Assembly: GCA_038731975.1 (NCBI GenBank)
Contig: JAVYQJ010000008.1
Coordinates: 1 to 63,551, forward strand
Direction: 5' to 3'
DNA length: 63,551 bases
Origin: Thermofilaceae archaeon
GTDB lineage: Archaea > Thermoproteota > Thermoprotei > Thermofilales > Thermofilaceae
How positions within the stretch are numbered: the first letter of the stretch is position 1; the number at the start of each line of letters is the position of its first letter. This document shows, piece by piece, positions 15,767 through 23,775 of this stretch. The translations under genes were made by a program, and so were the position numbers. The notes under the pieces were generated by a model. That model had not been told where the DNA came from, ran no database searches, and saw only the letters and a program-made list of their open reading frames with translations.

Positions 15767-17197
15767 TCACTCGCCTAAACTACTACAGGCTCGCGACAAA
15801 GCTGAGGCGAGCGCTTCGAGGAAGAGGAAGCCCTCTCTCACCGAGGGCTCGATGTACGACCCTTCGAAGAAGTCGTTCCACGTGTCGATGCGAACCTCAC
15901 CGCATTCAGCCGCGACCTGCAGGGCAGCCTCGAGCATCGAGGCGAAGCGCGTAGGGTCGCGCGGGATGGGCCACGGCTGACCGAAGCCCGCATCGTGAGT
16001 CCTGTCGAAGCCCGGGCTAACGGTGGGGATCAGACACTTCCCCCGAGCCTTCGAGAAGCTCCACCAGGAGTGGAGGTGCTCCCTGTAGAGGCTCTGGTAC
16101 TCCGCCAGCTCGCTTGGCGAGAGAGCGCGCTGTCCCTGCACGGAGTAGAAGCCGATCCACGACGTGTAGGCGTCCACGTACGCGTCCGCCCCGTCTCCGC
16201 GGAGGAGCAGGTTGTCGATGTACCAACGACCCCCCGGCGTCCCGGGAACGAGCTTCTCACCCCGCTGGATTCTCGGAAGAGCATCCGCGATGAGGTAGGG
16301 CTCCACGCCCAGCTCCCCCTTGACAAGCTCCCTGAGCGCCCTGTAGGCGTCCCGCCTGTTGTAGAAGGCGGCCTCGTTCCAAACCAGGAGCGCGGGGCGA
16401 CCTTCAACCCTGTAGTAGTTAGGGTGCTTCATCAGCGGTAGGGCTCTTCGCACGAGGTCGAGAAGGATCCTTGCGTTCAGCTGGTCGCCGAGGTCGATGG
16501 AGGGGTAGCCGCTCCCCCAGCGCATGTTCACCTGCGGGCCAATCATGATTCCCACGACCATCCCCTTCTCCAGCAGCCCCCTCGTGACCTGGAAGATTCT
16601 CTCGCCGGCTTCAGTGCTGGCGTACATCGTCCAGTCGACCCAGAACACGTGCACGCCGTACCCCCTGGCCAAGTCGATGTGGCGCCACTGCGCGTAATCG
16701 TCGGATGCATCGTAGAGGCCGAGCAGCGGCTGATCACCGCGCCAGTCTGATCCCAAGACCTCCCCCATCCTCCAAGGCATGTAAGCGGCGCTAACCACGA
16801 CTCCCCTCTCCCACAGCCTTGAGGCTAGATCCTCAAACTCCCTCACGTAAGGGACAGTGATCGTAGCCCTCCCCTCGCCTGCTTCCACCGTCACGCTGTA
16901 ACCCCTACCTCCCGCCACCTCCACGATTGCTGTACAACGGCCACCGCACTCCAGCTCAACCACCCTCTCCCCCTCGCTGGGCGGCTTAGGGTAGCCCGAC
17001 GGAGGATCGAGGGGCCGGACTGCGATCCTGACCCTCCCACTGGCGTTCAATTCGACGGTGAGGCTTCTAACCCCCGCTACCGCCTTAACGTCTAGAGGCG
17101 CCGGCCGCTCGCTCTCACTGGGGGATCGGAGCAGAACGAGCAGCGTTAATGCCAGCGCGAGTAGCGCTGATGCCAGCAGAGCGTAGCGGTACTGCAT
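15767..17197 (-). CDS. membrane-anchored GH99-like / WbsX-type glycoside hydrolase
   Basis: A 476-aa protein with an N-terminal membrane anchor (ALLASALLALALTLLVLL), a small beta domain (residues about 35-115) and a TIM-barrel domain from about 130. The string IDTWNDFFEGSYIEPS near the C-terminus is characteristic of the GH99-like/WbsX family, related to endo-alpha-mannosidases and GH71. HVFWVDWTMY and RPALLVWNEAAFYNRRD are further barrel strands. It should act outside the cell on surface or environmental glycans. ATG at 17197 is the first start. It is divergent from a surface-anchored GH3 gene, with about 280 nt between them. Confidence 0.75.
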   Translation of the reverse strand: MQYRYALLASALLALALTLLVLLRSPSESERPAPLDVKAVAGVRSLTVELNASGRVRIAVRPLDPPSGYPKPPSEGERVVELECGGRCTAIVEVAGGRGYSVTVEAGEGRATITVPYVREFEDLASRLWERGVVVSAAYMPWRMGEVLGSDWRGDQPLLGLYDASDDYAQWRHIDLARGYGVHVFWVDWTMYASTEAGERIFQVTRGLLEKGMVVGIMIGPQVNMRWGSGYPSIDLGDQLNARILLDLVRRALPLMKHPNYYRVEGRPALLVWNEAAFYNRRDAYRALRELVKGELGVEPYLIADALPRIQRGEKLVPGTPGGRWYIDNLLLRGDGADAYVDAYTSWIGFYSVQGQRALSPSELAEYQSLYREHLHSWWSFSKARGKCLIPTVSPGFDRTHDAGFGQPWPIPRDPTRFASMLEAALQVAAECGEVRIDTWNDFFEGSYIEPSVREGFLFLEALASALSRACSSLGE

Positions 17198-17476
17198 CGT
17201 CTGGCACCCGAAGCCGCACTAGCGGGAAACCTGCTTATTTCAAGGTTGCTGAACGAGCGGCATCAGCGACCAGAAACACGATCACAGTTCACGCGGGGAG
17301 TTCACTCATCATCTGCGCGCGGTCAAGCAGCTTACCCTCTCAATCACCTTTCAGTCTGCCATCGGCCGATCATCCCGCAACTCTCCATCCACCCGCGGCT
17401 TAAAAGCGAATCGGCGCGATCGCGGAGCCCACCGCTTTGCAGAAGGAATTTCTACGAGTTTTCGGCGACTCCACCC
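17198..17476. other. intergenic region between divergent surface glycosidases
   Basis: The 279-nt spacer carries divergent promoters. Candidate AT-rich elements are GAAATAAG (minus strand, 17231-17240) for the GH99-like gene, and CTTAAAAGC near 17398-17406 or AATTTCTAC at 17444-17452 for the GH3 gene. I see no convincing gene, tRNA or long repeat. Confidence 0.4.
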
Positions 17477-20029
17477 ATGAGCAAGAAGGCGCTCATCGCG
17501 GCTCTGGGCGTTGTAGCGCTGCTCCTCATTGTTCTGCTCCGCGTCGCGCCCCGAGGCGTAGAGCGTCGGGCTCCTCCGCAGGAGCGCTTGGAGCTGCCGG
17601 GACTGCTCGTCGAGGGTAGGGAGCTGGCCAGGAGGGTGGCGGAGGAGGGCGTGGTCCTCCTCAAGAACGATGGGGTCCTGCCGTTGAACCCTAAAGCGAG
17701 GATCGCGGTCTTCGGGACTGGGCAGAACGTCACGTGGTGGTACCACGCGGGAGGGTCGTCCTTTGTCCCGCTGGATTCGCGGAGGGTGGTGACCCTTCTC
17801 GAAGCTCTCCTCGAGTACGGCCTAGCGGTGGACGAGGAGGTTTCAAGGGCTTACAGCGCTACCAGTCTGCCGGCTAGGACGAACGAGATGCCCTTCACGG
17901 AGGATGATGTGAGGAGGTTCGCCGAGAGGAACGATGTGGCCCTAATCGTGCTGAGCCGCTACACCAGCGAGGACTTCGACCTGCCCAGGAGGGGTGGGTG
18001 GTTCAGCGCCGGGTGGTGGTTCCAGTACTACACTGAGCAGCTGTCGGGCTCTTACTACTTCAGGGGCTACGAGCTGGAGGATGACGAGCTGCAGCTCATA
18101 AAGACCGTCGCAAGGTACTTCGAGAGGGTGGTTCTGATCCTCAACACGCCCCACGCTCTCGGCATAGCGCCGGTCGTGGACGACGTCGATGCGATCCTCT
18201 GGGTTGGCTACCCGGGCGAAATGGGTGGTTACGCGGTGGCGAACGTGCTTCTGGGCAGGGTCTCGCCATCGGGTAAGCTGCCCTTCACCTGGGCGAGGAG
18301 CTGGGAGGACTACCCCTCGTCCAGGTGCTGGGGGTCGGTGGACGTGGTCTACTGCGAGGGCATCTACGTCGGGTACCGGTACTTCGACACCTTCAACGTC
18401 GACCCGCTCTTCCCCTTCGGGTTCGGCCTCTCCTACACGAGCTTCAGGATAGACGTGGAGCGAGTCGAGCTCCGTGGAACAAGGGTCGCTTTAACCGTCA
18501 AGGTCGCCAACGTTGGGGGGTACGACGGGAAGGAGGTCGTCCAGGTCTACGTTACTCCACCTGCTGGCAGGCTCGAGAAGGAGCACCAGAGGCTGGTGGC
18601 TTTCGCAAAGACCGACTTGCTCAAGCCCGGCGAGTCCCAGACACTCAGGATCTCCTTCGATATGACGAGCGCGGCTTCCTTCGACGAGGAGGAGGGGGCT
18701 TGGATCCTCGAGGAGGGGGTGTACCTGGTCAGGGTCGGGAACTCGTCGAGGAGCACCCAGGTCGTCGCGAAGGTCGTCCTGCCCAGGAGGGTCGTCGTTG
18801 AGAGGGCTTCGATCAAGCTGGGCTCGGACTACTTCCACCGGAGAGCGAGGGAGCTGGGCGTCGAAGTACTGCGCAGGGGGCCAGACGTTAAGCCGTGGAG
18901 CTACCCTGGCGAGCGCGCGGAAATCGAGGGAGCGCCCACGCTCACCCTGGACCCAGGGCTGATCAGGGAGAGGGTGGGCACGCTTCCCCCCTACTTCCCG
19001 CCCGAGCTCAGCAGGCCGGACGTGGGGGAGACGATAACCATGAGGCACGTCGTTGAGGGCTCCTACACGCTCGAGGAGCTGGTGGGGCAGATGAGCGTGG
19101 AGGAGCTGATAGACGTGACCATAGGCCTCCGCGGTAGCGCGGCGCCTTCCCTCGCCGCCCGCCGCATACCCGAGCTCAGGCAGACCGACGGCCCGAACGG
19201 AGCGAAGCTATGGCTACCGGGCAACCTACACGGGACAGCCTTCCCAGGGGCGTCGAGTAGGGCGGCCACGTGGAACTTGGCTCTCGAGTACGAGGTGGGC
19301 CGGCAGATCGGGAGGGAGCTGCTCTGGGCTGGGATCAGCCTCTGGCTGGCTCCCGGCCTAAACCTCCACAGGAACCCGCGCTGCGGCAGGAACGCCGAGT
19401 ACTACTCGGAGGACCCACTCCTCGCGGGCACAATGGCGGCCGCAGCCGTAAAGGGCCTGCAGGGCAACCAGGGGGTGGGGGCGACGCTGAAGCACTTCGT
19501 CGCCAACGACCAGGAGGCGTACAGGTACGTCTCCGACTCGATAGTCTCGGAGAGAGCGCTCAGGGAGATCTACCTCAAGGCCTTCGAGATCGCCGTTAGG
19601 ACGGCCAGGCCCTGGGCCGTGATGACCTCCTACAACAAGCTCAACGGGGTCTACACCGGCAACTACTTCGAGCTCTGCACGGTGGTGTTGAGGGGGGAGT
19701 GGGGCTTCGACGGCCTCGTGATGACCGACTGGTGGTCGGCCAGCTACAACTACAAGGCCTACGCGGCGGGGAACGACGCCCTGATGCCTTACACGGAGTA
19801 CGTACCTTGGGCGCCCCACACCGCCTACAACCTCGTGGTGGGGCAGGTGAAGGAGGCCCTGTGGAACGGGACGCTGACCCTGGGCCAGCTGCAGAGGAGC
19901 GCCTACAACATTCTGAGGGTGGCGTTGAGAAGCCGGGCGCTAGCGAACATGCTGAGGATCAGGCAGGAGGAGATCTACGTCTACGAGCCTCCTCCCGACT
20001 ACTTCGAGGTGGAGCGGATCCAAGGCTGA
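17477..20029 (+). CDS. membrane-anchored, circularly permuted GH3 glycoside hydrolase
   Basis: An 850-aa GH3 enzyme with reversed domain order. An N-terminal membrane helix (ALIAALGVVALLLIVLL) comes first. The alpha/beta sandwich follows (VVLLKNDGVLPLNPKARIAVFG, then GKLPFTWARSWEDYPS). A fibronectin-III-like domain comes next (about 300-430), and then the TIM barrel at the C-terminal end (SVEELIDVTIGLRG, LRQTDGPNGAKLW, GATLKHFVANDQEA). The nucleophile is Asp751 in LVMTDWWSAS. Permuted GH3 enzymes are known from some bacteria such as Ruminococcus and Butyrivibrio. ATG at 17477 is chosen because it directly precedes the anchor; the frame upstream is intergenic. It likely acts at the outer face of the membrane. 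Confidence 0.88.
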   Translation: MSKKALIAALGVVALLLIVLLRVAPRGVERRAPPQERLELPGLLVEGRELARRVAEEGVVLLKNDGVLPLNPKARIAVFGTGQNVTWWYHAGGSSFVPLDSRRVVTLLEALLEYGLAVDEEVSRAYSATSLPARTNEMPFTEDDVRRFAERNDVALIVLSRYTSEDFDLPRRGGWFSAGWWFQYYTEQLSGSYYFRGYELEDDELQLIKTVARYFERVVLILNTPHALGIAPVVDDVDAILWVGYPGEMGGYAVANVLLGRVSPSGKLPFTWARSWEDYPSSRCWGSVDVVYCEGIYVGYRYFDTFNVDPLFPFGFGLSYTSFRIDVERVELRGTRVALTVKVANVGGYDGKEVVQVYVTPPAGRLEKEHQRLVAFAKTDLLKPGESQTLRISFDMTSAASFDEEEGAWILEEGVYLVRVGNSSRSTQVVAKVVLPRRVVVERASIKLGSDYFHRRARELGVEVLRRGPDVKPWSYPGERAEIEGAPTLTLDPGLIRERVGTLPPYFPPELSRPDVGETITMRHVVEGSYTLEELVGQMSVEELIDVTIGLRGSAAPSLAARRIPELRQTDGPNGAKLWLPGNLHGTAFPGASSRAATWNLALEYEVGRQIGRELLWAGISLWLAPGLNLHRNPRCGRNAEYYSEDPLLAGTMAAAAVKGLQGNQGVGATLKHFVANDQEAYRYVSDSIVSERALREIYLKAFEIAVRTARPWAVMTSYNKLNGVYTGNYFELCTVVLRGEWGFDGLVMTDWWSASYNYKAYAAGNDALMPYTEYVPWAPHTAYNLVVGQVKEALWNGTLTLGQLQRSAYNILRVALRSRALANMLRIRQEEIYVYEPPPDYFEVERIQG

Positions 20030-20060
20030 AGGTGGCCCAGCCCGCCGGCAGCCATCGGTG

Positions 20061-21413
20061 CTAATCGGCACCCCTCAGCTCTCGCAGGAGCACTCGGGCT
20101 GCGACGATCAGCGGGTCCCAGACCGGCGCGAAGGGCGGGGCGTAGCCCAGGTCGGCGAAGAAGAGGTCCTCGACCGTGGCCCCCCGCATCAGGAGGGCGG
20201 CGAGCGTGTTGACCCTGGCGAGCACGCCCTCCCGCCCGATGAATTGGCCCCCCAGCAGCCTCCCCGTCTCCCTATCCGCGATCAGCTTCACCGTGATCTC
20301 CGCTGCACCTGGGTAGTACGACGACCTTGTGCCAGCCCTGATCTTCGCGGAGACGGGTTTGAACCCCTCCCTCTCGGCGCGGGCCTCCGTCAAACCGGTC
20401 CTACCGATCTCCAGGTCGAACACCTTTGTAACAGCCGTGCCCACCGCCCCCGGGAACTCCGCGTAACCCCCGGCAGCGTTCGCGCCGGCCACGTAGCCCA
20501 TCTTGTTGGCTACCGGAGCGAGGGGGAACCAGTCGGGCTTGCCGGTGACGAGGTTGACCGCTTCAGCAGCGTCTCCGGCCGCGTAGATGCCCTCCACGCT
20601 CGTCTCCATCCGCCGGTTGACAGCGATTGCCCCTGTCGGGCCCAGCTTGACGCCCAGCCTCCCGGCCAGCTGAACCTCCGGTGCAACCCCCGTGGCTACG
20701 AACACTGCGTCAACCTCGTAAGCGCCCCTGTCGGTGATGACCCGCCTCACCCTACCGTCGCCCTCCAGTTCCCTCACCCCCTCGCTCAAGTGCAGGTCGA
20801 CACCGTTCCTCCTCAGCTCACCCTCGACGAGGGAGGCCATGTCCCCGTCCAGGGTGGGCATCACGTGGGGGAGGATCTCCAGGATCAGAACCTCCTTGCC
20901 GAGCCTGCGCAGGTTCTCCGCAACCTCAAGCCCGATGTAGCCGGCGCCGATCACAGCCACCCTGCGGGCCTCCAGGACGTGCCTCCTCGCCCTCTCCGCG
21001 TCCTCCAAGGTTCGTAGGGTCAAGACCCCCTCCAGGTCCAACCCCCTCACCGGGGGTAGGCGGGGCCTGGCGCCGGTCGCGAGGATCAGCTTGCCCCACT
21101 CGTATACCCTCTCGCCGTCGTTGAAGCGGACTCTAACGAAGCCCTGGCCCGCCTCCACGACCTCGGCATTCGTGTACACGTCTATCCCCCGCCGCCTGAA
21201 CTCGTCGACTGTGTAGTGGACGAGCTTCCCCAAGCTGTCGACGAGCCCACCGATGTAGTAGGGGGTGCCACAGGGGGCGTAACTGACGAAGCCGCTCCTC
21301 TCGAAGACTGCGACGCGGGCGTTGGGCTTCAACCTCTTGATGCGCGAGGCAGCGGTCATCCCCGCGGGCCCACCGCCGACAACGACGTAGTCGTACCTCT
21401 CTGTCACTGTCAT
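20061..21413 (-). CDS. pyridine nucleotide-disulfide oxidoreductase, CoA-disulfide reductase/NADH oxidase type
   Basis: A 450-aa FAD enzyme. The FAD motif VVVGGGPAGMTAASRIKR opens the protein. The single redox Cys48 lies in SYAPCGTPYYIGG, the CoA-disulfide reductase signature. A second dinucleotide motif VAVIGAGYIGLEVAENLRR binds NAD(P)H, and GIYAAGDAAEA contacts FAD. The C-terminal dimerisation domain is complete. In hyperthermophilic archaea such enzymes reduce CoA disulfide, sulfur or oxygen. ATG at 21413 has the box CTATTTAAGG about 21-31 nt upstream. It stands as a single-gene unit. Confidence 0.9.
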   Translation of the reverse strand: MTVTERYDYVVVGGGPAGMTAASRIKRLKPNARVAVFERSGFVSYAPCGTPYYIGGLVDSLGKLVHYTVDEFRRRGIDVYTNAEVVEAGQGFVRVRFNDGERVYEWGKLILATGARPRLPPVRGLDLEGVLTLRTLEDAERARRHVLEARRVAVIGAGYIGLEVAENLRRLGKEVLILEILPHVMPTLDGDMASLVEGELRRNGVDLHLSEGVRELEGDGRVRRVITDRGAYEVDAVFVATGVAPEVQLAGRLGVKLGPTGAIAVNRRMETSVEGIYAAGDAAEAVNLVTGKPDWFPLAPVANKMGYVAGANAAGGYAEFPGAVGTAVTKVFDLEIGRTGLTEARAEREGFKPVSAKIRAGTRSSYYPGAAEITVKLIADRETGRLLGGQFIGREGVLARVNTLAALLMRGATVEDLFFADLGYAPPFAPVWDPLIVAARVLLRELRGAD

Positions 21414-21504
21414 ACCGCTACCTTTACGGCGGCCTTAAATAGCTTTCCCATCTTTAGATCGAGCATAGAATAACAAATTCCTTAACAATTTAAGCTTAAA
21501 CCCT

Positions 21505-21999
21505 CTACTTCAGCTCAATGGAGCCGAGCTGGTAGAAGACGAGAGGTTTCTCGTCCCTCAGCTTCTGGGCGCAGACTACGCGGCCCACGGCGAGGATGTG
21601 GTCGCCAACCTCCACCAGCTTCTCCAGCTTGCACTCCAGCGCCACGATGGCGTCGGCGAGCACGGGAGCTGTAACGCACTTGGCCTTGGCTAGTTTAACC
21701 TTGCTACTCTCGAACTTGTCGGTCGTCCTTCCAGAAACTGAGCCGAAAACCCCGAACGCCTCTTTCTCGAGGCTCTTGCCAATAACGTTCACCACGAACT
21801 CCCCCCTCTCCTTGATGAGCTCCAGGGTGTACCTGGCCGGTGCCATCGCGACTGCTAGCAGGGGCGGGTCCCACGATACTCGCGAAACCCAAGCCGCCGT
21901 CATGCCTCCCCTACGTCCAGCCCTCTCCGGGTCTCCCGCTGTGACGATCACGAGCGGTTGGGGTAGGTAGTCGAGAGCCTCAAACGGATCTAGCTCCAC
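21505..21999 (-). CDS. flavin reductase-like domain protein
   Basis: A 164-aa FMN-binding split-barrel protein of the flavin reductase/FlRd family. It carries the N-terminal PLVIVTAGDPERAGRRGGMTAAWVSRVSWDPPLLAVAM core, the LIKERGEFVVNVIG strand-helix and the HILAVGRVV region. Archaeal members reduce flavins or ferric complexes with NAD(P)H. GTG at 21999 lies 20-28 nt downstream of a TATA-like CTTTTTAA that also serves the divergent methyltransferase gene. It is the first of no obvious operon; the oxidoreductase downstream has its own promoter. Confidence 0.85.
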   Translation of the reverse strand: MELDPFEALDYLPQPLVIVTAGDPERAGRRGGMTAAWVSRVSWDPPLLAVAMAPARYTLELIKERGEFVVNVIGKSLEKEAFGVFGSVSGRTTDKFESSKVKLAKAKCVTAPVLADAIVALECKLEKLVEVGDHILAVGRVVCAQKLRDEKPLVFYQLGSIELK

Positions 22000-22018
22000 G
22001 CGGGCTCAGCCCGTGGAA

Positions 22019-22027
22019 GTTAAAAAG
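22019..22027. promoter_or_regulatory. shared bidirectional TATA-like box
   Basis: One AT-rich block, GTTAAAAAG, lies 20-28 nt before the flavin-reductase GTG (21999, minus strand) and 23-30 nt before the FkbM methyltransferase ATG (22050, plus strand). Both genes would then be leaderless and share or compete for one TBP site. This is seen by spacing only. Confidence 0.45.
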
Positions 22028-22049
22028 GGTATCCTCGATCAAGCATCGA

Positions 22050-22847
22050 ATGATCGTTGACGCAGCCCTGTACTTCGCAACGGTGGGGTTGAGGCGCTTT
22101 CCTCAGGCCGCGCTGAGCTTAGGGGCGGCATTGTGCTTGAGGTCTGCACGGTCGAAGAGCCTCGTCAGGCTCCCCGCGCCAGCGGGACTGACGGTTTACG
22201 CAACCACCGACATCGTCGACTCGGTGGTCAGGAACATGCTGCACATATTCTACTTCAGGGATTACGAGGCGTTCCCGGGCTTCGAGCCGAAGCGTGACTG
22301 GGTTGTCGTTGACGCCGGTGCCTACGTGGGGCTCTACACCCTCAGGGCGGCTAAGCTCGTAGGCCTTGGGGGGCGGGTGGTGGCGATCGAGCCGCAGCCC
22401 GAGGCGTACCGCCTCCTCAGGCTCAACGTGGCTGCGAATCGCCTTTGCAACGTGAGCACGCTGGGCGCCTGCCTGGCGGGCCGCTGGGGCGTCGCGGAGC
22501 TCCTCGTACCACCCTCACCGATCAACGCCACCCTCTACAAGGAGTACGCTGAAGCCTACGGGGGGCCTTTGAGGAGGGTTAGGGTGCGCTCAGTCCCTCT
22601 CGATGCTGTGCTGAGCAAGCTTGGGCGCGTTGATCTGCTGAAGCTGGACATCGAGGGGGCTGAGCTGGAGGTCGTGGAGGGGTCCAGGCTCCTGCAGCCC
22701 AGCGCCGTGGGACGCGTGATCATTGAAGCTCACCCGCCCTTAACTGAGCCGGGCGAGCTCGCGAGCCTCCTCGAGGAGAGGGGTTACAGCGCGGCCGTGT
22801 ACCTCCCCGACGAACCTCTACACCAAGCCTTCGTCTACGCATTTTAA
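22050..22847 (+). CDS. FkbM-family SAM-dependent methyltransferase
   Basis: A 265-aa class I methyltransferase of the FkbM family, commonly O-methylating sugars of glycans or glycolipids. SAM motif I is VVVDAGAYVGLYTLRAAKLVG. The acidic end of strand 2 is VVAIEPQPEAYRLLRLNV, and LLKLDIEGAELEVVEG is the FkbM hallmark. The hydrophobic first 30 residues could tether it to the membrane. ATG at 22050 is leaderless from the shared TATA box. It may modify archaeal surface glycans; the acceptor is unknown. Confidence 0.85.
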   Translation: MIVDAALYFATVGLRRFPQAALSLGAALCLRSARSKSLVRLPAPAGLTVYATTDIVDSVVRNMLHIFYFRDYEAFPGFEPKRDWVVVDAGAYVGLYTLRAAKLVGLGGRVVAIEPQPEAYRLLRLNVAANRLCNVSTLGACLAGRWGVAELLVPPSPINATLYKEYAEAYGGPLRRVRVRSVPLDAVLSKLGRVDLLKLDIEGAELEVVEGSRLLQPSAVGRVIIEAHPPLTEPGELASLLEERGYSAAVYLPDEPLHQAFVYAF

Positions 22848-22900
22848 GTGAAAATTGACCATAGAGAAATCTTAAAAAGTGAGCGGACGTTGGGTTTGCC

Positions 22901-23518
22901 GTGCCTGTGGAAGCTGAGGACTACCTGGCGCTCCTGTACCGGCTTCAGGAGCTGGGTATTGAGCCGCGGTTAAGCATGGTAGCGCGCGAGCTCGGTGTCA
23001 GACCCGTCACCGCCGCGAAGGGGTTGGCGAGGCTGAGCGCGAAGGGCTTGGTCGAGAAGAGCGGCTTGGGGTACGAGCTGACGCCGCTCGGCTTCGAGAG
23101 GGCTATGCGCGTCGTGAGGAACCACAGGATCATCGAAAGGTTCCTGGCCGACGTGATGCAGGTGGACTCCTGCAGCGTCCATGAACTGGCCCACTCGCTG
23201 GAGCACGTGGAGGGCTTCGCAGAGATCGTGGACGATAGGCTCGGAAGGCCCACTCTCTGCCCCCACGGCAACCCGGTGCCCGGGCGCGCCTCCGTCGAAG
23301 CCCTCCCACTGAGCAGGGTGTGCTCAGGCGTTTACCGGGTGGCCCGCATCGGCGAGCTCGGGGGCTCTCTACGGTGGGCGTGCGCAGTCGGTTTGAGGCT
23401 CAACGACCGGATCGAGGTGGAGGGCTTCTCCGGCCGCAGCGTGGTAGTGCGATACGGCGGCGCCAGGTACGACCTACCGTTGAGTGTTACGAGCTTCATC
23501 TTCGTCCGGAGGGTGTGA
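22901..23518 (+). CDS. DtxR/MntR-family metal-dependent repressor
   Basis: A 205-aa iron- or manganese-responsive regulator. The winged helix (RLSMVARELGVRPVTAAKGLARL) is followed by the dimerisation/metal domain (RNHRIIERFLADVM, then VHELAHSLEHVE), where a His stands in place of the Cys of the usual C-x-x-E-H motif. A C-terminal SH3-like FeoA-related domain ends the protein. GTG at 22901 follows the TATA-like CTTAAAAAG (22871-22879). It is the first gene of a dtxR-feoA-feoB operon, with 5 nt to feoA, so it probably represses ferrous iron uptake and itself when iron is replete. Confidence 0.9.
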   Translation: MPVEAEDYLALLYRLQELGIEPRLSMVARELGVRPVTAAKGLARLSAKGLVEKSGLGYELTPLGFERAMRVVRNHRIIERFLADVMQVDSCSVHELAHSLEHVEGFAEIVDDRLGRPTLCPHGNPVPGRASVEALPLSRVCSGVYRVARIGELGGSLRWACAVGLRLNDRIEVEGFSGRSVVVRYGGARYDLPLSVTSFIFVRRV

Positions 23519-23523
23519 CCAGC

Positions 23524-23775
23524 ATGGTGACACTTCTCGACGTACCCGAGGGGGGTAGGGCGGTAGTAAGGGGGATAGCTGGGGATGGGTACGGGCTGAG
23601 GAGGAGGCTGCTCGAGATGGGCCTCGTACCCGGCACCGAGGTCGAGGTACTGAGCAGCGGGTGGGGCCGCGTGGTCGTGCGGTTCCGCGGCTCCACGGTC
23701 GCGGTCGGCCGCGGGTTGGCTCGGAGGATCATCGTAGAGGTGGTCAACCATGCCGGCTCTCCCCCACCGGATTAA
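23524..23775 (+). CDS. feoA: ferrous iron transport protein A
   Basis: An 83-aa SH3-fold FeoA. The sequence LLDVPEGGRAVVRGIAGDG, then RRRLLEMGLVPGTEVEVL and VAVGRGLARRIIVEV is the full-length family pattern. FeoA associates with FeoB at the membrane and is needed for Fe(II) uptake. ATG at 23524 lies 5 nt after the repressor stop, and the longer out-of-phase frame through the repressor gene is rejected. Its end overlaps feoB by 26 nt, which suggests coupled translation. Confidence 0.92.
   Translation: MVTLLDVPEGGRAVVRGIAGDGYGLRRRLLEMGLVPGTEVEVLSSGWGRVVVRFRGSTVAVGRGLARRIIVEVVNHAGSPPPD

Noticed and set aside
15767-17197. Glycosyltransferase reading of the WbsX-like protein
   Set aside because: The outward anchor and the GH99-like WNDFFEGSYIEPS motif favour a hydrolase outside the cell, although WbsX proteins were first named as transferases.
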